A stretch of DNA of 64,000 nt from Cyclina sinensis (GCA_012932295.1 JAAONU010000013.1:9078821-9142820), one strand, 5' to 3'; positions 24,906-38,145 are shown, counted from the stretch's first letter. Notes: a model not told the origin generated them from the letters alone. A program made the numbers and translations.

Positions 24906-25486
24906 GTGCATATTCCGGTGTAACATTTTCAGCTACTTTGTTAACTTTTTATGTAAAAAGCAATCGTTTAAAGTTAAATCGAATTCCAGTTAATCGTATG
25001 AAAAAGATGATAACGTTATTAGTTTGGTGACAGATTGCGGACAATGCATTATTTGGAAGAAGGAAATATAAAATACAATTCATATCTCATCTCCGTTATG
25101 TTTTGTTCTCGGGTACATGGTCTTGTTCTCAATGACAACCGTATCTACTTTCATTACATGACATAGGCATCAACTGAATATTAAAGTTTACATTATCTTA
25201 ACGTGGTGGTCACATGCTGTGTGTTGACACAGGTTTCATTTACCTAAGTGTACCTTAGAAGAAAAAAACAAAAAGGAAATAGTGCTGCGCTGAGAATGTA
25301 CCAAAATTCAAATCGGAAAGTCAGTGAAGATTTTTCTCTCCATCTCTTTTTAGTCGATAGTATTTTGCTAATGTGTGATCTTGTATCAAACCGTCAAGTA
25401 TCTTAAGATTATTACCGTCGATGTTGAACGTAAATTTCATGTCTATTATTTTTCTCTAAGACGTCAGAACTATATCTGACGATTGT

Positions 25487-25660
25487 TCTGCTTATTGTTT
25501 TAAGTCGAAAAGTCGATAATTATACATTAAATGTACGACATTTGAGGGAATCATTAATGAGATATTTACATAAACGGTACTATAATTCTACAAATATATC
25601 AATATATATTGGAGAACAGAATACCACTGATATGATAGTTAATAAAATATGACGTTAATT
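25487..25660 (+). repeat. dispersed family B, copy 2
   Basis: TCTGCTTATTGTTTTAAGTC, GATAATTATACATTAAATGT, GTACTATAATTCTACAAATA and GTTAATAAAATATGAC align with 21942-22095 and 31546-31715. Confidence 0.75.
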
Positions 25661-25987
25661 AGAAATCGATTTGGCTGAAACCGTTTTATTTATTTATAAA
25701 GAAAGAAATTATGGGCATGTAAAAACTCAAAAGCGACCAACTTAGATTGTAATAATGCATCATCCTAATTCTTAGGAATACTTTTATCCATGATTCACTT
25801 TCTCTGTGTTAGGAGTTTCCAATCAACATGACATTTATAATACATAACTCAATTTACCACTGACGACTTCTTTCATTCGTATTATTTTTCAGTTTTAGAA
25901 AATGTTCAAAATTGACAAACATTTTGGTAAAACATTGCATGTGTCATTTTTGTAACCTTTAGCGGTTTAACAGGAATTTTCAATTGC

Positions 25988-26170
25988 TACTTATTCCACG
26001 ACTTTTTCCCCTTAGAGTCCTAACGACGAACTACATATCAGAAAGAGCATTAAAGAACGTCTGGTGGAATGATATCCCTTTTGGGGCGATTTCTTCCAAA
26101 GAAATAACAGAAAACACTATTCTTTCTATTGATATCTTCCGATGAATGAGCCAGAAGTTGTTCTTATATT
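25988..26170 (+). repeat. dispersed family A, copy
   Basis: TACTTATTCCACGACTTTTT, ACATATCAGAAAGAGCATTA and AAGAACGTCTGGTGGAAT match 30249-30430 at roughly 70% by eye, in the same orientation. Confidence 0.75.
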
Positions 26171-26739
26171 TATAAGTAGACTTCGCATGTTATGCTGTGA
26201 TAAAATGACAAAACTGCATTGTCAGATCTCATAAATGATGAAAGTTGTGGATACCGCAGAAGCTTGATATATGATTTTGTCCATCTTTTCAAACTTCCTT
26301 CTAAAAGTTAAACGAGTAATAAATCGAGTTTTGTAATTTTTGTACTTTTGATCTAAAACATGAATAACCTTGTTTCAATTACACAAAAAGTAGGGAACAA
26401 CATGCAAACTAATTTAAATATTGAAAATAACTTCATTGATTAGTATTTCTTGTATTTTAAAGCACAGCAATCAATATTTTAATGACCTGATCGAACAAAT
26501 TACAATATTTATTGAGTTTCTTCACGAATGCTAAATAATTTTAATATCATCTCTGTTCAGTCCAGCGCACTTAAAACAACTAAGGTAATTCGCTCTACTG
26601 CGAATAAAATCATTTCGACTTTTTCGAAGAACATACGAAATGGAAGTTCAGTTAACAAATACGTATTGACATATCCTGAAGTGAATTTCTACTGAGAAAC
26701 CGAGATAAAACCTATAGGGCTCACGTTTTATGCCCAATT

Positions 26740-27235
26740 GCAGCCAAATCTCACCTCTTGATGTTTGAAATATCTCTTGGTATCTAAATGTTAAACATGG
26801 GACCCACGAGTAGAGACTCAAAATTACCCATTTGGCATGATTTCTTGGTAGAAATCTATTAAATCAACGCAACATGCCAAACATCTGAGTTCTGGATTTC
26901 ATGACTTTAGAGAAAAGAGTTCTAAAAAGGAAAAGATAAGTATGTTCGTGTAAAAGATGAGATCCACGGCGGGCACTGCAATGATATCCTTGCTAGAGGT
27001 CTTCCAAAAATGCTTTACATCAATTGTCAGAGCACTCGGCCTTTTAAAAAATATCCTGTATATACATTGTAAAGCATTAAACACCTTGATTGGGCCATAG
27101 ATAACTAAGGGGCATAAGGGGCATAAATTGAACAATATTGGTAGAAATTGTGTACAATGTTTTATATCGAATTTCAGAGCTCTAGACCTTGGACTTAAAA
27201 TAAGACTATGTTTAAAGAGTTTCCATTTAAATTGA
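26740..27235 (+). repeat. degenerate monomers of the composite repeat family
   Basis: About three diverged monomers with GGGACCCACGAG, CATTTGGCATGATTT, ATGCCAAACATCTGAG, GATCCACGGCGGGCAC and GGGGCATAAATTGAACAAT. A 124-codon frame on the minus strand (26899-27273) falls entirely within this and is not considered a gene. Confidence 0.6.
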
Positions 27236-27561
27236 AATAACAAGTGTTTATAATGAGTGATTTCTATGAACAAATTGTTTCAGCATCCTGCAAGAAACAT
27301 CCTTTCTGTGACTACCCTATGCATAGTATGTCTTTATTAAAATATATCCAAGAATTGAGTAAGTTCGTAGACACAAGTAACATCTCGCCGAAAATTTACG
27401 CAAATGAAATAAAATAAATAAATGCATATTTACAGTACACAAATTGGGCCCTTTTTCATTGAATCATGCCGACAATTTTATTCAAATATCTATTTTAGTC
27501 TAGGCAAATATCAATCCAAATGTTACGATTATCTGTATGGGGCAGCCATTTTAAACATGTA

Positions 27562-29778
27562 AGTTCGTGGTGACGTCACGCTCTCACTTGCTCCCGTGAG
27601 TAATCAGTAAGACACAACAATGCCAGTCATAAAAAGAAATTAGTTGTGGTTTCATTACACTAAAGTATGTAAAAAGTAACACTTTAACAATTTAACACTT
27701 GAATAACTGAAATTAAACTGTCTTAACACTTATAACTTGAAAAGGTGTTTCTTCAGTTTTGATTTATTTTTCAAAGTCAACACAGTGTGGACAATAAATT
27801 GTGTCAGCCTTTTCAACAATTGTAGTTTGGCAGCAACAATTCTAGAGTACCCAGTGTAGACATGGCTTATCCCCTTGAATTCCATCACACTGAGCGCATT
27901 GTGCAAGTGAAATACTTCGACATCTGGACATTTTAAGTGGTCGGTGTAAACCTCAGTCACATCATGGCTCATTGTCATCTACTGACTCGTCATCAAAGTT
28001 GCCATGTGAATGTTCACTGTCAGCACAATATACTGCTGAAGGGCCTGGTGTCGGACTAGGACATACATCAGGTACAGGCAGATAACACTTCCTTTTCCTT
28101 GAGCATTGTAAGGGCGTACAAGGAGTTACGACACCCTTTCTTTTCTGTGTTTGATATTTTTTATGTGTTTTCATTCCTCATGAGGAAGAGTCTGAGAGAT
28201 GACTGACATTTAGTTTTCCATAAATCAGTTTTTCTCTTTTTAAGTGGGTCATCAATGAAAGCTCCACCCTCTACAGTAGCCTGGCTGTCATCACTATTGC
28301 ATCAAATACCTTAGTGGGAATGAGGTATTCTGTTGAAACTGCTACAGGTTTGTACGGATAAATACCGCATTTATGAAATGCTGACTGAAGATTTTCAGTA
28401 CTGATAGCTTTATAGTAAGCTATTTACCTGAGAGTAAAATAGTGGTATTGGTAAGACGCATTGTTGCTGTAAATTCTTTGGAAGGGCGCATAACACCCAA
28501 CATCTATTGGTTGCAAAATATAAGAACAGTGTGCTGGTAAAACAAAAATGACAACATTGTGTTCTAAAGCCGACCTTGCAAGACCCACAGTGATAAGTGA
28601 GTTATGTCCATCCACTCTGAGTAACACTGGATATCCAAAATGGCCTAATATGAATTTTATAAAGAAATGCTCAATCCAGTGGCGGAATATCTGACCGTTA
28701 GACCAGCTTGTCTCATTTACTGTGCCATCTGCTCCTGGAAAAGAACCATGTTGAAGTTCTGGTGGCATTCATTTACCAGGAACTACCAGTACATAATACG
28801 GTGGAATAGTCACTGCACTTGCACTGCGACATCCTAGAATTGTAATAGTTTTGCTTTTACCAACAGTAACAGCTGGTAGATTAGCTAAGGCATGACAATA
28901 TGTGGAAGTTTATGTTCCATGGGAATACCCTTTTCATCAATATTGAAAACCAAGTGCGGCTTATCAGCAAGATTATACTTGGCGAGTGTTTATGAAGACT
29001 GCTAAAATATTATGTCCTTTTTTTCCTCATCAGCGCGAAAATGATCAAGTCCTCTAGACTTCTGTACTCTGGCAAACGATTCCTGATTCCCACAAACCAA
29101 GTGAGAGGTTGATCTGAAGTCCTCTTACCAAGTTGGATGGCAAAATCAGTAGCAATATCTAGTTTCCTGCTTGGTGTATCCATAGACATACATAGCCATA
29201 GTTTTAAAATGTTCCACTATTGTAGCTTCCTCAAGCATGGAGAGAACAGGTTCCCTTCCTGTTGTAACACATTAAGGGTCAATTTTGCCTCTACCCCTGT
29301 CCATTAAGACCTGCTCTGGTACTCTATAAAACTTAGAAGCTTTGTGCTCCTTGACACATCTGAAAGTATTATGGAGTAAAGAAGGAGAGTACTTATGCTT
29401 AATTATAACTGGATGTGCCTGAATTGAAACACAAATCAATAATGACAGCTGATACGAAGAAATTAAGAATGTAAATAAGCTTCAATACCAAAATTAGGCT
29501 GTGTACGAAACACTTGAGTGAACGCAGACTATTTCAAAAGTATGTTTTTGGTTTTAAAAGGAATATTTGGATAGGATAAAAAATGGGAATAAGAAAATGG
29601 CGGGAAATTGCATGACTGCATAAATATTTATTGTTCTAACCCGCTTGAATCGCATATTTTCCACGTAGAATCACGGTGACAGATAGCGTTTGTTTACCTT
29701 TTTAACTTCCGGTAAGGTGCGCGTGGATTGGCAAATGAATGCGCGTTGATGAAAATCGAAACAAAAAATCCACGAACT
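27562..29778 (-). mobile_element. decayed pogo/Tigger-like (Tc1/mariner superfamily) DNA transposon
   Basis: The element is about 2.2 kb. It is bounded by inverted AGTTCGTGG (27562-27570) and CCACGAACT (29770-29778), each directly flanked by TA as expected for Tc1/mariner-type insertion; with flanking bases the inverted match is 12 bp. The interior on the minus strand encodes pieces of a transposase with an HTH-like N-terminus and a DDE domain, broken by stops and frameshifts. Ends are short and were recognised by eye; the boundary call is good but not proven. Confidence 0.75.
27730..29420 (-). pseudogene. pogo/Tigger-like DDE transposase pseudogene
   Basis: Reading leftwards on the minus strand: an HTH/CENP-B-like segment (about 29360-29160) with KFYRVPEQVLMDRGRGK, a stop, then VLSMLEEATIVEHFKTMAMY; a second part with KLDIATDFAIQLGKR after a frameshift; HLVFNIDEKG carrying the first catalytic Asp (28936-28938); SKTITILGCRSASAVTIPPYY; a TGA near 28769-28771; then an open 114-residue frame (28424-28768) with VDGHNS (Asp at 28610-28612) and LQPIDVG (Asp at 28502-28504), a DD35D spacing. 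Farther on, LQSAFHKCGIYPYKPV (about 28390-28340) matches the usual post-DDE segment, and a basic then acidic tail follows (27730-28174). Several stops and shifts mean no functional enzyme. The catalytic triad itself is still present. Confidence 0.88.
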
Positions 29779-30248
29779 TACCCGACACGAAGATAATAAA
29801 TCCTTATCTGCTATGAAGATTTTGTTGAAAGAATACTAGGTAATCTGCTTTTGTAATTCTACACCTGATCTTTTCATGTTTTGAGCTCTGCATATGCAAG
29901 GCTTTTGTAACAGTGAAATCGTACTTAGACATAGACCTAACATTTCTGAGTGCATCATTTGTTTCGAAGGAAGATTTCCCACTATGTCTCACTGATTATT
30001 CTTGATAAGTCATTATGAAATTTGTTTTTGGTTATTTTTTTCAGTCAGCTTTTTGATAACCAGGGCACAAATCATAAGTTCGAAGACAAGATCTTTTGTT
30101 ATGGATCTGTTCAATCATTAAATCTCTTCGATCATTTGTGTTGCAATTTTCACCGATGATATATCATTGTTTCGGTAATTTTCAGCAGATATAAAATATC
30201 AAACAATCTCGTTCTTTGTGTTTACTTAATTCAACATTTTTCATTTTC

Positions 30249-30430
30249 TACTTATTCCATGACTTTTCCCTTCAGACTCCTAATTTCCTGACAAACCACA
30301 TATCAAAAAGAACATTAGAGAACGTCTGGTAGAATATTATCCTTCAGGGGGATTGTTCGAAGAAGAACACAAAGAACTCCGATTTCGTTTTTATTGATTT
30401 CTTCGACAGAATAGGCAGCAGTTGTACAAT
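30249..30430 (+). repeat. dispersed family A, copy
   Basis: TACTTATTCCATGACTTTTC, CTCCTAATTTCCTGAC, CACATATCAAAAAGAACATT and AGAACGTCTGGTAGAAT define the family best; see 25988-26170. Confidence 0.75.
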
Positions 30431-30835
30431 AGAATGTTCATTACTTTAATGTTTAGCTTTGGAAATATGTTAGACATCAACCATGAATACTTAAAACTAA
30501 CAGAGTAGCTTAGGTCATGAAAACACGAAAACAAATCATGTTTGTTGCCTTATTTAGAGTAACATGGAATCAAATTAGTATTGTTTTAATCAGGTAATAA
30601 GTTTTAGATGTGAATTTTACACCGAAAAAAAGAAAAAAAAACGTCTTTTGGTGCAGACTTAAGTTAGCAAACAAAATATGCATTGCGAAGGTTCACTGCC
30701 TTTGAGATGACTTTTTATAGCATTCATCTCAAAAGGTATAATGCTATCATTATCTGTTGTAATACAGTTATTTCTATTCACAGTGAAGGTATGCAAGCCT
30801 GATCGTTTTTTAAGTAAGAAGAAACCCATTTTAGC

Positions 30836-31082
30836 TTTACTGTTTAAGTCTACATCATTGTATTTACTGTTTCAGCCTACATTATTGTATTAACTGTTTC
30901 AGCCTACATTATTGTATTTACTGTTTCAGCCTACATTATTGTATTAACTGTTTCAGCCTACATTATTGTATTTACTGTTTCAGCCTACATTATTGTATTT
31001 ACTGTTTCAGCCTACATTATTGTATTTACTGTTTAAGCCTACATTATTGTATTTACTGTTTCAGCCTACATTATTGTATTTT
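30836..31082. repeat. 27-bp tandem repeat, about nine copies
   Basis: Unit TGTTTCAGCCTACATTATTG plus TATTTAC or TATTAAC; starts at 30841, 30868, 30895, 30922 and on at strict 27-base spacing. The first and eighth copies carry TGTTTAAG instead of TGTTTCAG. Confidence 0.96.
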
Positions 31083-31545
31083 CTTTGATCGTTCATTATT
31101 AAAAGAATTATTTGACTTATTGATTATTGCATCGAAGAGGAATACAAAAAGCGTAACCAAAGAGCCAATTGAAGAAATCCAGTTAATTGTAATTACGAAT
31201 TTATCATTCCACCACTCTTTCTAACGACTCTAGATATCACTAAAGAGCAAATGAATATAAAAAAGTAAACATAACAACTAAAGTAAAATAACAAATTAGA
31301 ATAAAGAATTCATCATGACATCAAACATTTTTAACGTTTGTAGACGTAGATACATCCATTTTGAACTTGAGACAGTTATGTACATTAAGTTTAAACTTGC
31401 ATTATCGTGATTAGCTACGCATTGCTCAAAGCCAGTTTCTCATTAGTTGCAGGCAAAGCATTGTTTATTGTTGATTATATCATACCCTGAAACACAATTT
31501 TGTCTTTAACCTCAATTGGCATCGTTATTAAATAAAGTAGATGTG

Positions 31546-31715
31546 TCTGCTTATTGTTAACGGTCGGCAATTATATATCGCACGAGACGGGCAGAGAATA
31601 ATTAATGTTTAGTCGACATAAATGGCATCATAATTCTACTTACATATCAATGAAAGTGGGAGATAAGAATCTCTAGGGTACTATCATTTGTAATAGCTAA
31701 TAAAATATGACCAAT
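31546..31715 (+). repeat. dispersed family B, copy 3
   Basis: TCTGCTTATTGTTAACGGTC, CAATTATATATCGCACGAGA, ATGGCATCATAATTCTACTT and GCTAATAAAATATGACC align with the copies at 21942 and 25487. Confidence 0.78.
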
Positions 31716-32573
31716 ATGATCGCTGAATATATAAATACGTTCTTCCAGGACTTTTTAAGGCTTTTACAATACTAGCTGCGTAAGCACATTGAAACAGTTT
31801 TTGTAAATGCTTCCCTTTCATTCCAGCCTTTTTTTTGTAAAAAGAAAATCACTGTCCTCCTTTAAGACCTTATCAAGTCTAGGTTTTAACTTCTGTACTT
31901 TAAAAGCAATTTTATACATAAATAGTTATAATCATTCACAGTCACTTTAATCCTTTTTACAAGCATTGGTATTTACACATAAATTTTAGAAAAGGAAAGT
32001 GTCACATATTTTTCATTCTGATAAAGAAGAACGATTAATGTTTAAAAAGTCTGGAATGAAATGCATATGTATATAAGTACCAGTGACATCTTCAGATTGA
32101 TGTTAAAGCTTGACCGATTTCATTTGACCACTTTCATTGCTTATCTATAACAAATCAGTAAAATATATTACGAAACTTTATTGTAAATTATAACATGATC
32201 GTTAATCGTTTAGTTTTAAGTATACAAATAAAATCATTGCTCATTAATGAAAAAAAAATATATTAAGAGAAAAGTACTTGTGAGATTTCATATTAAAGTT
32301 TAAAATTTGATTTTCAGGGTTTTGTATGTATGTAGCCTGGATATATTCGATCCCTGAATAGCCACTAAGGGAGATATATTCGACATTGCATGGCCATACT
32401 TGTTGACAAGTGTCCACTTTTCTTGAGGTTGTTTACTTTTATTTTCGTGTATGTTCAAATACGTTGAAGATTCTAACCGAAGAACAATGTATAGCTGCAG
32501 AGCCTATTATTTTCATCATATTTATTGTTTTCTTCGAAAAATTCTAAACAATTCTAATAGATACTTTGTATAG

Positions 32574-32905
32574 TAAAGTCCCGCTATTAAGACCACTTTG
32601 TGTCAAAGTTTCGCGAAAATCAGCAAATTTAATTTCTCAAAGTCTTAATTTTAGAACAAGAAAAAAGCTTCGCTATTGATGACAGTTCTTTATTAAGACT
32701 TTTTGACTGAACTTTGGTTTTTTTGTTTTTTCAATTTAGCAAATACTCTCGCCTGAATGTTCAGTTTTGTCACTTTTGTCGCAATTTTGTTTTAATAAAA
32801 ACATTTCATACCCACCTGCGGAAAGGTTTACCTATCAGGATGGTGTCTCGGAGTCTCGGTTCTTTGAATGTCACCCTGAAAGACGTAGTACATAAATAAA
32901 GAAAT
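32574..32905 (+). other. possible MITE-like region
   Basis: Starts AGTAAAGTCCCGCTATTAAG ACC, which resembles pogo-like transposon ends, with AAAGTCTTAATTTTAGAAC and TTATTAAGACTTTTTGACTG nearby. A related TAAGACCACACGTC occurs at 8663. No matching right end was found, so this is weak. Confidence 0.2.
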
Positions 32906-33819
32906 ATACTTGAAGCTGTTAAGCGTTGTATTTTGCTCTGTTTTGTCAACATCGTCACTCGCTTCTCGGAAGATTTAATAAAGCAACATGTTTAACAGTT
33001 ATGGTTGTCCAAGACATAATGCTAATCTTCTTCAACTTTTCAGATCAAGTTAATTTCATATGAAAACCTCAAGTCTATGTTTGATAAATAGTTTGCATTT
33101 CACATCTGTTTTGATCACACTGTCTTGTCACAGTTCCCCTTGATATTGAGCCTCGTAATCGCCCAGACTTCTCAAAAAGGTTTATGTGCTATATTTCAGC
33201 ATCACTGATATTTATCATCAATGATAGCGGCAATCTACAATCAAGTCTGCAACGTCAGTAGTTTTGGGAACTAAGATGAGTATCTGCAAAATGATAGATT
33301 ATTTCCAAAGTGCGCATAGGAATTAAAACACTCACTACACTGCCTCTGTTCTGGAGGGAAAACCTGCACTCACATTTTCAAAATTGAAACCCCCACGTCG
33401 TAATTTGGTTTGTTCCTACAATGACGTCAGTAAGGATTTGGTTCAAGACAATAGAGCAGAGTTGAGTTTATTACTGTCTAGGATACAGAGCATGAAAAGC
33501 GGTTTATACTACAAAGCAGCACCGACAAGCATCTGATGACTACTATTCATTCATAAATAAACATATTGAATCTAATGACAAAATTAATGATATGATATAT
33601 CAGATTCTGAAAAGAAATTGTACAGCAGTTTCAGAAAAGAAATCGACTTCTGAGGAAAATAATATCAAAACAAATGAAAATAGACAGTTTTGTTTGGGCT
33701 GCAACTCTAAATAGCTTAGAATATACAAAAACTTGAGTTGTGTTCATAGGACGCGGGTGCCCTTACATTCCGCTGTATTGTCACAAATAAATCCTGTACA
33801 ATTACAGGTGCGTATAAAT

Positions 33820-34740
33820 ATTGTCCTTAATATAAAGGAGTCTAAAAATGCTATTTTTGCTTAATCAGGGGGCATAACTCTGTCGATCTCCAATAGATTT
33901 GAGTCGAAATACCCAGATGCATAAGTTCACATGCTGACAACTATTCTTAGAAAGTTTCATTAATTTAACAGTTACTAGTATACATCTGGAGTTACATGCG
34001 ACACAAGTCTCAAAATGCTATTTTTTGCTTAATGAGGGAAAGGGGGGCATAAGTCTGCCGATCTCAAATAAATTTGGTCAAAATACCCAGGTGCGTAAGT
34101 CCGCATGCTGGCAACTATTCTTAGAAAGTTTCATGGCTCTAGCACTTACACAGTTTGCGAAACAAGTCTCAAAATGATAGTTTTGCTTAATAAGGGGGAG
34201 GGGCATAAGTCTGCCGATCTCAAATAAATTTGGTCAAAATACCCAGGTGCGTAAGTCCGCATGCTGGCAACTTTTCTTAGAAAGTTTCATGCCTGTAGCG
34301 GTTATAGGTTTGGAGCTACCCGCGACACAAGTCTCAAAAATGGTATTTTTTTTGCTTAATGAGTGGTCATAAGTCTGCCGATCTTCAATAAATTTGCGTC
34401 AAAATACCCAAGTGCTGACAACTATTCTGAGAAAGTTTCATGGCCTAGCACTTACACAGTTGGAGTTACAGGGACACAAGTCTCAAATTGCTATTATTTG
34501 CTTAATGAGGGGACATAAGTCTGCCGATTTCCGATAAACTTGCGTCAATATATCTAGGTACATAAGTTCCAATGCTGACAACTATTCTTAAAAAGTTTCA
34601 TGGTTCTAGCAGTTACACGTTTGGAGTTACAGCGACACAAACCAGTCTACGTACGGACAGTGGGACAGCGGGACAGCTGACGGACGGACAATGGCAAATC
34701 TATATGCCCCCACCCCAAAAGTGGTGGGGGCATAAAAAGA
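33820..34740 (+). mobile_element. interspersed element of ~160-bp monomers ending in a G+C-rich hairpin
   Basis: Five monomers start with GCTTAAT...GGGGCATAA at 33859, 34027, 34185, 34354 and 34500 (spacing 168, 158, 169, 146). Each contains TCTGCCGATCTC, AAATACCCAGGTGC and TTCTTAGAAAGTTTCATG. The element ends GGACGGACAATGGCAAATC and a 12-bp stem TATGCCCCCACC / GGTGGGGGCATA (34703-34734). Non-coding; bivalve-type repeat by recollection. Confidence 0.8.
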
Positions 34741-36154
34741 GTGAACAGTGTCACAGATTAGCGGTACCTTTAAATGACACCTGAACAAAACTCGGCCATG
34801 TTAAGAACGTTTAAGAAATAAAGACAAGCTATCAGCATAAATAAACCCTTCCAAATCCAAATAGAAAAGATTACTTGTACGACCTTAGTGAATATTTAAA
34901 GATGCAGCTCGAAATAACTCTAATAACTGCATTCATTCAATCGTTCTAAGTCCCACAAGGCAGGATATCGATTTAGTAACAGGGCTCATTACATTCAAAG
35001 ATCCAATCATAAGGTGTTGAAAACTATTAGAAGCGAAAACGGTGACGGAACTGTTGTATATCATAGTTCTCGGAGGCTTAATTCCTCATTTTTGTCTCGA
35101 GAGACCCAAGATAATAAAGCTGTTGAATCTATACCTGGTTTACTAAATTTCCGTTTACAAACGGGCTAAGACTGAAACCGACATCATCGCCATTAATGTA
35201 CGGGAGAAAGAGCAGTCACCGAATATAGTCAGTAGGAAAAAAGTATTGTTTAAACGTTAAAGATATTTGAGAAATGAAAGTAAACATAATATATTGTAAT
35301 GATAATTATGTAAAAGGCATTTTTAGGGGGAAAAAGAAAAAGAAGACTACCAATCTTTAAGGTAAAATATGTGTATTCGGATTTGATTTTACTCCTTTTG
35401 TCAAAAAATGACTATGGGGAAAAATACTTTTAAAAACTGCCCAAGTCATAAAGTAAATTTAAAACTATAAGGGAAAGTATATTTTCATTACTGATCTCTC
35501 GGAATTTAAAGAACTGTGATGTTGCAAGGTGGTCGCACTGTTATAAATAGTAAGCACGTCCACGAGGGTATGAAAGGTTACTGTTATTTACACTTGCGGA
35601 GAAACTAGAGCTATACAAATCCAAACAGGCACAAACGCATATTGGTTTCAGTTTATTGATGGTATTAACCAGATAAAGGAACTCTTTGGAGAGGATCAAA
35701 TTGCTTTGTCGAATTATATTTGCATTGAGAACAAACGATTACAGTGGTGTCTTGAGATTTTCTTAGTATTAAGGGCCAGATGATATAAAAGATCTTCACT
35801 CCCTTTACGATATTTCTTCTGTATTAAGTAGAAAGATGAAATTGCAAAAGCAAACTTAAATAGCGCGTCTTAAGGCATATAAAGTCTTCTAGAATATATA
35901 TATATATCTCAGAATCTTTCCGATAATAAAAGAAGCGATTTACACAGCTATTTTATCGATAACACAATAAAGTTGGTTTGTAGTGTAAACGCTATTGACA
36001 GGTATTGCTCTTATTTGCCTTCATGGATACAAGCTTGGTGTTTTATTGATCCGAGTAGTTTAAAATGCCTGTGGAAATATTAATTATTAATTCTAATAAG
36101 GTATACTCTGTTCTTTCAAAGAAAAACAATTACTTCATGTATTGAAGCCTTGAC

Positions 36155-36300
36155 CTTGATATGTTTCTCTGACAAGCCTACTTGATATGTTTACCTTACA
36201 TGTTTACGTAATATGTTTTACCTGATACGTTTACCTGATATGTTTACTTGATATTTTACTCGACATGTTAACTTGATATGTTTACCCGATATGTTTACAG
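36155..36300. repeat. degenerate ~14-15-bp tandem repeat
   Basis: About ten imperfect copies of CTTGATATGTTTAC with variants (CTGATACGTTTAC, CTCGACATGTTAA). Confidence 0.85.
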
Positions 36301-37230
36301 CGTTAAGGGAAGCTATGATCAAAATCAAGTTTTATATATGAAGCAAATAAACATATCTTTAGGTCTAATGTTAGCTTGGTTCTGAGATGACTGAAGCAAC
36401 GCAGTACTATCAAAATTTGCTTAAGTGACTAAAACAATTGATGATACTAATGTATCCTTCGAACTATCCAGAAACGTCCATTTTTTACACTCATTAAACG
36501 ATTACTTCCTCCGGAAAATATATAAGAACAGTATATCATGTATAAGAAACCCCTTAGCGTGGTTATTTATCGACTTGTGCTCCAAGGGGACTAATCATTT
36601 TTCCTAGGACAATGAATGAATAATTAACTGCCTACAATAATTACTCCCCGTAACGAGTCTGATATGAACGGGTCTCATGAATTATTTGACTTCCTGAAAT
36701 TCTCGATTTCTCCGAAAGGTCGACAGTTACAGGGGACACTCCTAGGAATAACTGTATGACTTACGCTACAAAAGCCGTAATTTTAGACAGTCATGAGCCC
36801 GCTATCGAAATTATAATATTACATGTTTATCATTTAAATTTTTAAACACTGTCCGCCCAAGTAATTTAAATGATATAGAATAACAGTTAAAAGGATTATG
36901 TTAATCCTGCAATGGTGTTTTAGGTTCTGAGTTACTGTTATTACTGTCTCTACGACGAAGACTAGTCTCAATATTTCGACTGCGAGACCGACAGATTTAC
37001 AAACTGATATTACATAGATGTCGGCCATTACCAAGGGCGACCATCGTCTATATATTAAAATGCCCTGGCGCACAATTTGTTGGACTACGACGAAGACCTA
37101 ATTTAGATTACGCAGACAGCTTGTAAACAAGACACAACAAAAGTAAAGTTATTTAATAAACAGTTTTTCTTAATAAACACGCATTTATGTCCGAGTTGTT
37201 TCAGTGATTTGGCTGTGTGCTCAACTCTAC

Positions 37231-37338
37231 ATGGCGTCAGAAATTATTCTCTTTTCTTCTTGTTTTGTGTGTGTAGCGGCTGCATTCCTGTTGTTTCATT
37301 TTCAGTATGAAATTATTAACATTAGTAGCGTCAAATAA
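37231..37338 (+). other. small hydrophobic ORF, 35 residues
   Basis: The frame begins MASEIILFSSCFVCVAAAFL and would form a single membrane-spanning or signal-anchor segment followed by a short tail. The ATG has G at +4. No homologue is recognised. It lies about 2 kb upstream of the channel gene on the same strand and may be chance. Confidence 0.12.
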
Positions 37339-37984
37339 ATTATGTATCAAAGTGTGTTTTTTAATGCTCGTTTCGCTTCCGTACTTGACTATCTATAGCA
37401 AATTATTCATCACCCTGTAGCAACACGAAGCACCAATATGAACCGTGAAATAATGTGTTGCTTTGTACAATGAGTAATATGTTTCATCACTCCCTTATGC
37501 GTAAGCTTCAAAGAGAAATAAAAAAATAACAAAACGCCCAATGCTAAATTGTTATTGCTTATTTAGACAGCGAAAAAAAAAAAAACGAATATGAGTTCAA
37601 TATCACGACTTCAGCGGATGAGCCAAACTGAGATATAAATACGCATGAATTGTAGAAAAACAAATCTTTAGATTTTAAACTTAACAACTTCTCATCAGGC
37701 TGACGTCGTCTTATTCTGAAAATGAGTAGGATGTATTGAAGTTTGTTTACGTATAACATATCGAATAAACATATGAAGGTTAGGTCATATAAACGACCAT
37801 ATGGTGTCGCGAATAGTTAAAAACAAATGTGCAAGAAAAGAGGAAAGATTGCTTAACAATTTCTTCAGGGAAAAAACCTTATGGGGTATTTCAGTAAATG
37901 CCTAAATCAATTTTGTCACCTATATGTACTGTAATTGTTTCATTCACAATCATAGTTTATGTTTTCCGTCACTGTTTTATTTAG

Positions 37985-38145
37985 CAGTCATAACTTTCAT
38001 TACCTATCATTGTTCTCATCACCAATCATTGTTCTCATTTCAAATCATCGTTTCCATTTTCAATGACAGTTCTCATTACCAATCATCGTTATCATTACCA
38101 ATCTTTTTTCACTAACAATCATTGTTCTCAATACCAATCATTTCA
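37985..38145. repeat. degenerate ~19-bp tandem repeat
   Basis: About eight imperfect copies of ATTACCAATCATTGTTCTC in a pyrimidine-rich context. Confidence 0.85.

Larger units (their letters stand above)
31083..33819. other. mostly non-coding DNA
   Basis: Holds the family B copy and the weak MITE-like patch listed separately. Elsewhere I see nothing; GATATATTCGA is repeated near 32339 and 32373. Confidence 0.45.

Noticed and set aside
26899..27273. 124-codon - strand frame as a gene
   Set aside because: Lies wholly in degenerate composite-family monomers.
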